NCBI GenBank assembly: GCA_023402175.1
Contig: JAEXCN010000241.1
Coordinates: 1 to 15,005 of the forward strand
Direction of reading: 5' to 3'
Source: Pseudomonadota bacterium
GTDB lineage: Bacteria > Myxococcota_A > Polyangia > Polyangiales > Polyangiaceae
DNA: 15,005 nt
Each line of letters starts with the position of its first letter. Positions within the stretch are counted from its first letter, which is position 1. The position numbers were made by a program, and so were the translations under genes. Of this stretch, positions 6,963 through 15,005 are shown piece after piece. The notes beneath the pieces were generated by a model. The model ran no database searches, was not told the DNA's origin, and saw only the letters and a program-made list of their open reading frames with translations.

Positions 6963-7649
6963 ATGTTCGAGAAGGCTATGGACGAAGACCGCATCAAGAA
7001 GGCCGTCGTGGGCGCGATCGAGAAGTCGCTCGACGCGCATGACCTCGCAGAGATTGTTCGCTCGTTCGCGCGTGGTCCGCGGCCGACCCACCCGGAGACG
7101 CTGAACGACGTCCCGCCCACGGCCGGCGCGAAGCGGCTCCTCACGCGGATCGTTCTCGGGGACATCCTCGACGATTCGATCCTCGCGGCTCGCCCGCAAG
7201 ACCGCACGTTCCCGCTCCGCCTCTTCTTCGGCGAGCTCGGGCGCCTGCTCGCCGTCGACTCGGAAGACGGCTCGCTCGCCGCAGCGTCCGACGCCGCCTT
7301 CGTCCTCGCGAGCGGGCTGAACTTCTTCTTCCGCGCGCCGATGGATGGCGAGAGCAAGATGCGCGTCGGCTTCGCGGTGAGCCGGCAGCTCTACGTCGTC
7401 GCGCACGCGGCGCGCCTCGATCCCGAGATCGTCGCACGGGCGGCGCCGCTGCTCGCCGCGCTCATGACGAACGAGCTCGAGCGCCTCCGGTTCGAAAGCG
7501 TCGATCACGTGAAGGTCTTCGACTCGCAGATCCACGAGCGCGCCGCCGGATCCGACCCGACCGCGTTCAACATCGTCCGTCCGGCGTCGTTCCTCTGCCG
7601 CGTAGCCGCGAGCAACGCGGTGAAGGTCAAAGCGGAGGTCGTGACGTGA
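6963..7649 (+). CDS. Unrecognised small protein of the srf operon
   Basis: The protein has 228 residues from ATG 6963, 17 bp after srfB. An alternative ATG at 6978 is in frame and preceded by GAGAAGG, but that site is very close. An earlier GTG (6897) would overlap srfB by about 49 bp and is less likely. The sequence is soluble and mixed alpha/beta, with a hydrophobic centre (SDAAFVLASGLNFFFRAP) and no Cys cluster, P-loop or membrane helix. I do not recognise the family. The stop overlaps the next start by 4 bp (7646-7649), so translation is probably coupled to the SrfA-like gene. The context suggests a structural or adaptor subunit of the Srf complex, which is inference. Confidence 0.8.
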   Translation: MFEKAMDEDRIKKAVVGAIEKSLDAHDLAEIVRSFARGPRPTHPETLNDVPPTAGAKRLLTRIVLGDILDDSILAARPQDRTFPLRLFFGELGRLLAVDSEDGSLAAASDAAFVLASGLNFFFRAPMDGESKMRVGFAVSRQLYVVAHAARLDPEIVARAAPLLAALMTNELERLRFESVDHVKVFDSQIHERAAGSDPTAFNIVRPASFLCRVAASNAVKVKAEVVT

Positions 7650-8872
7650 CCGAGGCGACTTGGCTCCCGAACCTGGTCGGCGGCACGTCGATCTGGAAGC
7701 TCGCGGTCGATCTGAACGAGGCGAAGTTCTTCGACGGACGCTTGCTCGTCCCGGAGACGGAAGGATCCGAAAGCCTTCCCGTCACCGTGCGCTGGGATCT
7801 CACCGGCCTCGTGCCGCTGAAGGAAGCGCGCGAGAAGCACGCTGACGACGTGAACGCAGCGGTCAGGGACTTCCAGGACGCGCTCCAGCGCGTGGCGAAG
7901 GTCTTCTCGACCCCCAACAGCGGCTTCGACAAGTACAAGGACGCCTTCACCGTTCCTTCGCTCGATGCGGACGGCGGCGCGAGCTACTTCTATTCGCCGT
8001 CGACGAAGAAGCTGTTCGTCATCAACTGGGGAGCGAGCCCACGTTCGATGGGCGGCAAAGCCGAATACGTCTTCGGCTACGAGGATTGGGCCAACCGCTG
8101 GCGCGACGAACGCGCATCCGTAGCGGCTGCCGCCGCCGGGGTCACGGCAGCAGCGGTCGTTGCAGCCGCATCCAATCCGCTCGAGACCGCGAAGGACGAC
8201 GGCGCAAAAAAGGACGAGAAGAAGAATAGCGGCAAGACGCGCCTGTGGTGGGTCTGGCCGCTCTTCGGCCTCGTCGCGATCGCCCTCGTGCTCCTCGCGC
8301 TCTTCCTCCTGAAGGCGTGCGAAGAGCCGAAGGCCATCCCCGGCGCGGACGCGTCGTCGGATGCGCAAGCAGCGGGCGACGCGGAGAGCACAGGACCGGA
8401 GGCGGGCGCGGACGGCGCGGTCGTCTCGACGAGCGACGGCGCAGACGCGGCCGCCGATGCGGCTGCCACGGCGGACGGCGGCGATGCGGGCGTCGATGCT
8501 GCGAGCGCGGACGCCGGAAGCGACGGCGGCAAGGACGGCGGCCTCGCGAGCAACGACGACGATGACGACGACGACTTCCCGCTCGGCTCGAGCGGTGGGT
8601 CGAGCGGCGGAACGGGTGCGAGCGGCGGCACCGGCTCGAGCGGCGGAACGGTGCTCGTGAAGATCGGCCCCGGCGGCGGCCAGAAGACGAGCGTGCACCG
8701 CAAGCACTACAGCGACGAAGCGCAGCACTGGCGCATCGCCGCGGGCGCGCACAAGGTCTCGCGCACGGAGGAACAAGGGCATCGCTTCGACGTATGGCTC
8801 TCACCCGGCCAGACGTTCGAGGGCGTCCGCGTCGAGTGGCAAGACAGGAACGGCAAGTGGCATGTGCACTGA
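7646..8872 (+). CDS. srfA: SrfA-like single-span membrane protein
   Basis: The protein has 408 residues and starts at a GTG inside the previous stop. A GGAGG site at 7634-7638 with a 7-nt spacer fixes the start. Residues 1-155 form a cytosolic domain with TSIWKLAVDLNEAKFFDG and a striking YFYSPSTKKLFVINWGASPR near 114-133, which I associate with the SrfA family. Residues 200-223 are one transmembrane helix (WWVWPLFGLVAIALVLLALF), preceded by a Lys-rich stretch, so the N-terminus should be inside. After it come an Ala/Asp-rich stalk (230-303), seven Asp (304-310), Gly/Ser repeats (315-335) and a compact C-terminal domain (336-408) with HYSDEAQHW and WLSPGQTFEGVRVEW, which should face the periplasm. 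It probably anchors the complex. The assignment to SrfA rests on position and partial motifs. This is not the surfactin synthetase gene of the same name. Confidence 0.82.
   Translation: MTEATWLPNLVGGTSIWKLAVDLNEAKFFDGRLLVPETEGSESLPVTVRWDLTGLVPLKEAREKHADDVNAAVRDFQDALQRVAKVFSTPNSGFDKYKDAFTVPSLDADGGASYFYSPSTKKLFVINWGASPRSMGGKAEYVFGYEDWANRWRDERASVAAAAAGVTAAAVVAAASNPLETAKDDGAKKDEKKNSGKTRLWWVWPLFGLVAIALVLLALFLLKACEEPKAIPGADASSDAQAAGDAESTGPEAGADGAVVSTSDGADAAADAAATADGGDAGVDAASADAGSDGGKDGGLASNDDDDDDDFPLGSSGGSSGGTGASGGTGSSGGTVLVKIGPGGGQKTSVHRKHYSDEAQHWRIAAGAHKVSRTEEQGHRFDVWLSPGQTFEGVRVEWQDRNGKWHVH
8560..8655 (+). repeat. Low-complexity Asp run and Gly/Ser-coding repeats in srfA
   Basis: A GAC/GAT run encodes seven consecutive Asp. 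It is followed by imperfect 18-24 bp units built on AGCGGCGGAACG/GGCACC that encode SSGG/ASGGTG. This marks the linker between the stalk and the C-terminal domain and is a likely site of length variation between strains. Confidence 0.7.
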
Positions 8873-8881
8873 GGGCGTTCG

Positions 8882-11410
8882 ATGAGCGATCCGATTTCGA
8901 CCCTCGAGCAGGCGATCGCCGAGACGCAAGCGATCATCGCCGGGCAGCCCGAAGCCGAAAACGAGGCGCTCGTCCTTCGCGACCTCTCGCTTCGCACGCG
9001 GAAGCTGCGTCGCGCGTGGGGACGGAAGCAGAGCCTCGGGCTGTTCGGCCCATCGCAGGCTGGCAAGTCGTTCCTCGTCGGCGCGCTTCTCTCGCACGAG
9101 CTCGGAACGCTGAAGGTGCTGAGCCGGAGCGGCGAGGTCGACTTCCTGAAGGAGATCAATCCCGCGAAAGGCGTCGAGTCGACGGGCGTCGTGACACGCT
9201 TTTCGGCCTCGCCCTCGCCTCCGCTCAGCAAAGGTGACTTCCTCTGCGAGCTGCTCTCTCTCGAGGGCGTGCTCCAGTCGATGGCGACCGGCTTCCTCGT
9301 CGAATGCACCTCGCCGCCCGTCGACGTCGACCGCGTCGAGCGGACGCTCCGCGAAGCGCGGCTCCAGGCGGGCGCGCCCGCCGCGCCGATCTACGCGCGG
9401 GCGTGGGAGACCGTCTGGCACGAGCTCACGAAGAAGTACCAGGATCGGCATCCGTACTTGAACGAGCTGCGGCGGCACCCTGGGCTCCGTGCCGGGCTCG
9501 CCAGCGAGATCAATACGGCCGCCGGCTGGATCCTCGTCTACTCGCTCCTCTGGGGCGGACCGGGCTACGCGAAGGACCTCGATCAGCTGATGCGCACGCT
9601 GGTGAACGGCCTCGAGCAGCTCGGGCACGCCCAGGCCGTCGAAGTCGGTCTCCTCCACGTTCGCGCATCGAGCGACGCGCCGAGCGTGATCGACGCCTCG
9701 TGCCTCAACGCGCTCGGGACCTCGCGGCAGATCGTGCCCGCGACGACGGTCGACGGACGACGCGGATCCGCCGAAGGTGGGACGCGGGACGTCGCTCTCG
9801 ATCCCGGTGTCCTCGCGGCGCTCATCGCGGAAATCCGTTTGCCGCTCCAGAGCGTGCCAGGATCGCTGCTCGAGAAGGCCGACATCCTCGACTTCCCAGG
9901 CGGCCGCGCGCTCAAGGGCATCAACGGCTTCGGCCCCGCGGAGCTCGGCACCGGCCGGCTCGACAACGCGATCGAGGTCTACAAGCGCGGCAAGCTCACG
10001 TTCCTGTTCGAACAGTACTCGGTCGACCGTGAGATCACGGCGCTCCTCCTCTGCTCCCCGGGCCCGACGAAGCCCGAGGCGATCCAGCTCCAGTCGCAGG
10101 TCGAGAGCTGGCTCTCGACGCGGCACGGGTCGTCGACGCCGAAGGACGCGAAGGAGATCGAGCAGCCGAGCCTCTTCCTCGCGCTCACGAAGTTCGACAT
10201 GAGCCTCGGCGCCCTCCGCAGCGACAACGCGAAGGACCGCTGGGACTCACGGGTCGAGGAGGCGTGCGTCGACTTCTGGGCGCGTGGCCATGGCTCCTGG
10301 CTCCACAACTGGGGCGCAAAGGGCCGGCCGTTCACGAACCTGTTCTGGATCCGCAACCCGTACGCCGATCAGATGCAGACGCTGAAGCCGGGCGACCACG
10401 ACTACGAGATGGTGAAGCAGGGCTATCTCTCTTCTCGTGCCGTCGCGACGTACATCGCTTCGGCCGAGGAGAAGTGGCTCGCGGTCGAGGGACAAGAGGC
10501 GTCCACCGGTCTGCCGAAGAGCGGCGTCCCTCTGCTCTCGACACATCTCCGCGCGAAGCTGAGCGAGGACATCAAGGGCAAAGAGCTCTCTGCGGAGGTG
10601 CGCGCGGTGCGAGCGGAGCTCCTCAGCGTTCTCAAGTCGCTCACCCCGTCGCGCGACGAATCGGAGGCGAGAGCGCGCCGCATCGAGGACGCGAAGCAGC
10701 TCGTCGCCGCGATGGGCGCCGAGATGGCGCGTCGCTGCAGCGGCGCCGTCTTCGGTGAGTTCGTCGATCTCGTCGTCGCGCCGGAGCACGAGGTCGAAGC
10801 CGAGGTCCGCAAGGTGCTCGACGTCGTCATGCCGATGAGCATCAAGGCGAGCGACAAGGTGAAGAAGGTCCTCGTCCACGTCCTCAAGTGGTGGACGAAG
10901 CGCGCCGCCGAGCGGCTTCGGACGAGCGAGCTCGCGATCCCACAGGCCCAGGCCGAGAGCTTCGTGCGCGAGATCTGCACGTCGAAGCTGCTCCTGCCGG
11001 TGCTCGGTCAGGCGATCTTCCCCTACTTCGCGCGGACGCAAGTCGACGTGGCGCTCGTCGCGACGATCGTCCGGGTGAAGATTTGCGATGCGATGCTCGC
11101 GCTGATGGCGCCGGCGCCCCGCCGAACGCCGGACTTGCCCGTGCGCCTGAGCTACGCGGAGGATGAAACGGAGAGTGCTTCCGCAGTCGACTGGAGCAAC
11201 GTCGACTTCGACGACGAGCCAACGGCGGAGCCGGGTTCGGGCGTGTCGATCGTCTTCGCCGGCAACCGTTACTATTCGATGTGGTCGCAGAACCTGCCGG
11301 ACTTCTACGCGAGAAGCGCCACCTCGAGGCCGAGCCTGCTGGAAGACACCTCCCGGACGGGTCACCTCGTCGAGGTCCTGAAGCGAGTGGAAGTTTCGAG
11401 CGATGCCTGA
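8882..11410 (+). CDS. srfC: SrfC-family P-loop GTPase-like protein
   Basis: The protein has 842 residues. ATG 8882 is preceded by GAGGG (8871-8875) with a 6-nt spacer, and the gene begins 9 bp after srfA. Residues about 1-48 are a helical lead-in. SLGLFGPSQAGKSFLVGALL at 51-70 carries Walker A GPSQAGKS (56-63). ESTGVVTRF near 99-107 sits where a switch I Thr would be. ADILDFPGG at 333-341 gives a DxxG-type G3 motif, and LTKFD at 435-439 resembles G4 (N/TKxD). The 440-842 part is largely helical, with charged stretches at 560-640. Length and P-loop context fit the SrfC 'putative virulence factor' family. The guanine-nucleotide reading is my inference from G1/G3/G4 spacing. No membrane helix is clear. 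The end overlaps the next gene by 8 bp. The protein may work as the second nucleotide switch beside SrfB. Confidence 0.86.
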   Translation: MSDPISTLEQAIAETQAIIAGQPEAENEALVLRDLSLRTRKLRRAWGRKQSLGLFGPSQAGKSFLVGALLSHELGTLKVLSRSGEVDFLKEINPAKGVESTGVVTRFSASPSPPLSKGDFLCELLSLEGVLQSMATGFLVECTSPPVDVDRVERTLREARLQAGAPAAPIYARAWETVWHELTKKYQDRHPYLNELRRHPGLRAGLASEINTAAGWILVYSLLWGGPGYAKDLDQLMRTLVNGLEQLGHAQAVEVGLLHVRASSDAPSVIDASCLNALGTSRQIVPATTVDGRRGSAEGGTRDVALDPGVLAALIAEIRLPLQSVPGSLLEKADILDFPGGRALKGINGFGPAELGTGRLDNAIEVYKRGKLTFLFEQYSVDREITALLLCSPGPTKPEAIQLQSQVESWLSTRHGSSTPKDAKEIEQPSLFLALTKFDMSLGALRSDNAKDRWDSRVEEACVDFWARGHGSWLHNWGAKGRPFTNLFWIRNPYADQMQTLKPGDHDYEMVKQGYLSSRAVATYIASAEEKWLAVEGQEASTGLPKSGVPLLSTHLRAKLSEDIKGKELSAEVRAVRAELLSVLKSLTPSRDESEARARRIEDAKQLVAAMGAEMARRCSGAVFGEFVDLVVAPEHEVEAEVRKVLDVVMPMSIKASDKVKKVLVHVLKWWTKRAAERLRTSELAIPQAQAESFVREICTSKLLLPVLGQAIFPYFARTQVDVALVATIVRVKICDAMLALMAPAPRRTPDLPVRLSYAEDETESASAVDWSNVDFDDEPTAEPGSGVSIVFAGNRYYSMWSQNLPDFYARSATSRPSLLEDTSRTGHLVEVLKRVEVSSDA

Positions 11411-12692
11411 AGCGAAGCCCGCAGATCAGCAAGGCGCGGAGGCGGACGCGGGAGACGAGCTCTCCGGCGACGCGCTCGACGTCGATGGTCTGAAGGCGGG
11501 CGGCGACGTCGACGGCCTCCTAAAGCTCGCACGAGCATGCCGCAACGGAACGGCGCCGGGCGGCCGCGATTTGAAGCGATGCTTCGAGGCGTATCGCGCC
11601 GCCGCCGATCTCGGGAGCGGCGACGCGGAGTACGCGGTTGCTCTCTTCTGCATGACGGGTGGCGTCGTCCCGCAGGACTTCAAGGAGGGCGCGATCCGAC
11701 TCCGAGCAGCTGCCGAAAAAGGCAGCGTGCCCGCGAAGGTCTACCTCGGGAATCTCTACGAGCTCGGGATCCACTACCGCGCGGACGCCGAGAAAGCCGA
11801 CGTCTGGTACAAGAGCGCGGCGCGGGGAGCGCAGATCGTCGACGAGCCCGGCTCGGACGACTACGCGATCGCCCTCGCCGAGCTCGGGTGCGTGCGCCAC
11901 GTCCTCGCTCGCGTCGAGAGCGGCGACGTGACGAGCGAGGAGAAGACGCGCCTGCTGCAGCGTGCACGCGCGCATGGCTACGGGCTCCGACCGAAGGACG
12001 AGGGCCTGCTCGGCCCCGAGGAGCACGGGACCCTCGATCGTCCGGCAGCGACCGACCGTCCCACGTTCCTCGACTCGCTCCAGAAGGCCGAAGAGAGCGC
12101 CGCGGCCGCGATGCCCGCTGCAGAGCACGGTGCGCGCGCAGAGAGGCAGCGCGCGACGACGACGCCCGACACGAGAGCAGCGCGTGCAGCGGCTGCCCGC
12201 GTGTCGAGCGACGACGAACCGAACGCGAAGGCGGCGACGAGAGCAAAAGCGGCGAAGCCAACCGGACCGTCGCGTGCTTCGCTCGGGGTCGGCGCGTTCG
12301 GCTACGCGATGCTCTTCGCGCTCACGGGTCTCGGCGCGGGCTACGCCGCGACGCTCGGCGCGCGCGAGCTCGTGGCGCATGGCACACCACTCCCCGCCCT
12401 CGGGACGCGATTCGATCTCGTGTTCCCGATCGTCCTCGGGTTGGTCGGCGTGCTCCCGAGCTGGCTCGTGTATCGACTCGATACGATGCTGAAGGCCCTC
12501 GCGCTCGGGGCGTTCTTCGGTGGCATCGGTTGGGTCGCCTGGGGGACGGGCGAGGCTGCGATGCATTCGCACCGCCCCGTCCAGGCGATCGCTTTCGGGC
12601 TCGCGGGATTCCTCGCCGCACTGCTCGTGCTCGGGCTGCTCGGCGGGACCAAGCGCCAGCCTCCCCGACCGACGCGTCACCAACCTGGGTGA
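11403..12692 (+). CDS. Sel1-repeat protein with four C-terminal membrane helices
   Basis: The protein has 429 residues. ATG 11403 overlaps the srfC stop and is preceded by GGAAG at 11389-11393. An acidic N-terminus (1-30) leads into Sel1-like helical pairs. AYRAAADLGSGDAEYAVALF at about 63-82 and LRAAAEKGSVPAKVYLGNLY at about 100-119 show the classic A-x-GxxxAxxxLg pattern, and a third degenerate unit follows to about 195. Residues 200-292 are an Ala/Arg/Lys-rich linker. Four hydrophobic helices lie at about 295-315, 337-357, 363-383 and 393-415, and the tail is basic. Sel1 repeats are protein-binding scaffolds, so this is probably a membrane-embedded assembly partner for the SrfB/SrfC proteins. 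That partnership is inferred from the operon alone. I know no named family with this exact architecture. Confidence 0.85.
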   Translation: MPEAKPADQQGAEADAGDELSGDALDVDGLKAGGDVDGLLKLARACRNGTAPGGRDLKRCFEAYRAAADLGSGDAEYAVALFCMTGGVVPQDFKEGAIRLRAAAEKGSVPAKVYLGNLYELGIHYRADAEKADVWYKSAARGAQIVDEPGSDDYAIALAELGCVRHVLARVESGDVTSEEKTRLLQRARAHGYGLRPKDEGLLGPEEHGTLDRPAATDRPTFLDSLQKAEESAAAAMPAAEHGARAERQRATTTPDTRAARAAAARVSSDDEPNAKAATRAKAAKPTGPSRASLGVGAFGYAMLFALTGLGAGYAATLGARELVAHGTPLPALGTRFDLVFPIVLGLVGVLPSWLVYRLDTMLKALALGAFFGGIGWVAWGTGEAAMHSHRPVQAIAFGLAGFLAALLVLGLLGGTKRQPPRPTRHQPG

Positions 12693-12743
12693 CGCCAAGG
12701 GCCCGATCGACCTGACGTCCGAGATTCCGGACACTTGGCCGTC
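12691..12743 (+). terminator. Nested hairpin overlapping the end of the srf operon
   Basis: GACGCCAAG (12691-12699) pairs with CTTGGCCGTC (12734-12743) with one bulged C. Inside it GTCCG (12717-12721) pairs with CGGAC (12728-12732). The structure begins in the TGA stop of the Sel1-repeat gene. No T-tract follows, so it could be a GC-rich terminator, a Rho-related or mRNA-stabilising hairpin, or chance. Confidence 0.35.
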
Positions 12744-12762
12744 CTCGGCGGCGCCGTACCCT
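12735..12762 (+). promoter_or_regulatory. Possible sigma-70-type promoter for the PilZ gene
   Basis: TTGGCC (12735-12740) and TACCCT (12757-12762) are separated by 16 bp, a poor to moderate match to TTGACA/TATAAT. The -10 candidate is part of TACCCTAGC (12757-12765), whose reverse complement GCTAGGGTA occurs at 12817-12825. The pair of 9-bp half-sites 51 bp apart could be an operator or an mRNA stem in the leader. Confidence 0.25.
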
Positions 12763-12878
12763 AGCCCTGTCGGTATGGCGCTGCCGGAAAAAGACCTTAT
12801 CGTCTCCGTGCGTCACGCTAGGGTAAAAGGGGGGGCCTCCGAGATCGTCCCTGCCGCAGAACGAGCGCCGAGAAGTCC

Positions 12879-13325
12879 ATGGTCGAGAACCTCCGTCGCG
12901 AAGCCCGCGTCGACGCCCGCATCAAGGTGACGGTCGTTCGTGGGCGGCGGATGATCGCACTCGAGACATCGGACGTGAGCTTCAAGGGGCTGTTCCTCCG
13001 AACGAACGATCCGCCGCCGTTGCGATCGCTCATGCGTCTTCGCGTTGCTCTTCCGCTGCGCGAGATCGAGGCGCACGCCATGGCCGTCCACATCACGACG
13101 AGCGACGATCCGCTCGAGGGGCGGATGGCCGGTGTCGGCGTGCAGTTCTGGGGGCTCGCCGGTCCGGACCGCACGGCATGGGACGACTTCGTCCGCGAGC
13201 TCATCCAGGCGAAGCGCGCGGCCGTGAGGAAGCCGATGCCACCGAGCCCAACCAGCCCGCCTCCCGCCGCGGCTCCCCTCGCCTCCGGCATTCGTCTCGC
13301 GACCGCGCTCGGCCCGAAAAAGTGA
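12879..13325 (+). CDS. PilZ-domain protein, probable c-di-GMP receptor
   Basis: The protein has 148 residues from ATG 12879, with a weak GAGAAG upstream. It begins with the PilZ N-terminal motif RREAR (residues 6-10, RxxxR), followed by beta strands and SDVSFKGLFL, in which D32-x-S34-x2-G37 forms the second c-di-GMP-contacting motif (D/NxSxxG). The core ends with GVGVQFWGL near 86-94 and a helix WDDFVRELIQAKRA. Both ligand motifs are intact, so c-di-GMP binding is expected. Residues about 118-148 are a Pro/Ala-rich disordered tail. Stand-alone PilZ proteins are abundant in myxobacteria and act as allosteric adaptors in motility, development or polysaccharide control. The partner is unknown. 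The gene sits between the srf operon and a multi-HAMP signalling gene, with its own gaps on both sides. Confidence 0.9.
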   Translation: MVENLRREARVDARIKVTVVRGRRMIALETSDVSFKGLFLRTNDPPPLRSLMRLRVALPLREIEAHAMAVHITTSDDPLEGRMAGVGVQFWGLAGPDRTAWDDFVRELIQAKRAAVRKPMPPSPTSPPPAAAPLASGIRLATALGPKK

Positions 13326-13358
13326 GCGCGGGCCGCCCGAGCCGACTCGGCCGCGCTC
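13324..13358 (+). terminator. GC-rich nested hairpin after the PilZ gene
   Basis: GAGCGCGG (13324-13331) pairs with CCGCGCTC (13351-13358), and CCGAG (13337-13341) with CTCGG (13346-13350) inside it. An alternative pairing, CCCGAGC (13336-13342) with GCTCGGG (13355-13361), competes. It overlaps the TGA stop and has no T-tract, so it is a possible but not typical terminator. Confidence 0.4.
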
Positions 13359-13422
13359 GGGTGTGGCGAAATGGTGCTCGAGCTTGGTTGCGGGGTAGCT
13401 CCAACTGTGGCGTCTGGTCACG

Positions 13423-13451
13423 TTGAGGATCCGCCGCGAGCAAGATACGAA
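13423..13451 (+). promoter_or_regulatory. Possible promoter for the poly-HAMP gene
   Basis: TTGAGG (13423-13428) and TACGAA (13446-13451) are spaced by exactly 17 bp, about 70 bp before the ATG. The -35 match is fair and the -10 match weak. The 198-bp gap after the PilZ gene makes an independent promoter reasonable. Confidence 0.3.
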
Positions 13452-13523
13452 GAGTTATCGCCCGTTTCCCTGCCGCACGTCGTCTTGCGCCGCACCGAAG
13501 CGAGCGTTCGGAGGATCATCTAC

Positions 13524-15005
<1,482 letters not shown>

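Noticed and set aside
8801..11365. Antisense frames over srfC (8801-10126, 10247-11365)
   Set aside because: They are shadows of srfC, with unnatural Arg/Glu/Asp-rich composition and no start signals.
12776..12930. Short frame MALPEKDLIVSVRHARV... upstream of and overlapping the PilZ gene
   Set aside because: It overlaps the PilZ start by about 50 bp in another frame, has no ribosome site and turns into low-quality Pro/Ser/Arg sequence. A leader peptide cannot be excluded.

Overview
The window is very GC-rich, with strong G/C bias in third codon positions and long spurious reading frames on both strands. Three protein types point to a Myxococcota bacterium of the Polyangia/Myxococcia kind: a cysteine-rich lipoprotein, a sigma factor with a membrane-spanning C-terminal extension, and a long multi-HAMP signalling protein. 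The taxonomic call is inference from gene content. No rRNA, tRNA, CRISPR array, transposase or phage gene was seen.

Layout. (1) Positions 2-61 are the tail of an upstream gene, followed at once by a convincing intrinsic terminator (74-108). (2) Positions 109-905 hold no credible gene. Instead there is a roughly 170-bp imperfect inverted repeat (223-391 and 579-748) around a 187-bp centre. Each arm carries a small hairpin, and the two hairpins differ by compensating base changes. (3) Two leftward genes follow: a lipoprotein with three CGCC-type cysteine repeats and a C2-like C-terminus (906-2369), and an ECF-like sigma factor tethered by a transmembrane helix (2467-3591). (4) A 510-bp divergent intergenic region (3592-4101) contains no credible gene.

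(5) The centre of interest is a tightly packed five-gene rightward operon (4102-12692). It encodes a SrfB-family actin/Hsp70-fold ATPase, a small unrecognised protein, a SrfA-like single-span membrane protein, a SrfC-family P-loop protein with GTPase-like motifs, and a Sel1-repeat protein with four C-terminal membrane helices. Neighbours are 17 bp apart, overlap by 4 bp, are 9 bp apart, and overlap by 8 bp, so the genes are almost certainly co-transcribed and translationally coupled. SrfABC is known from enterobacteria as SsrB-regulated/virulence-associated or toxin-like proteins of unsettled mechanism. Here it sits in a probably free-living bacterium with two extra partners. The protein set suggests a membrane-anchored complex driven by two nucleotide switches: an actin-like ATPase and a dynamin/septin-like GTPase.

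(6) Downstream are a PilZ (c-di-GMP receptor type) protein with a disordered tail (12879-13325) and the 5' part of a cytoplasmic poly-HAMP sensor protein (13524 to the window end). The latter is built from 276-bp tandem units and is open at the right edge. Hairpin-forming sequence overlaps the stop codons of both the Srf operon and the PilZ gene, and may separate these transcription units.
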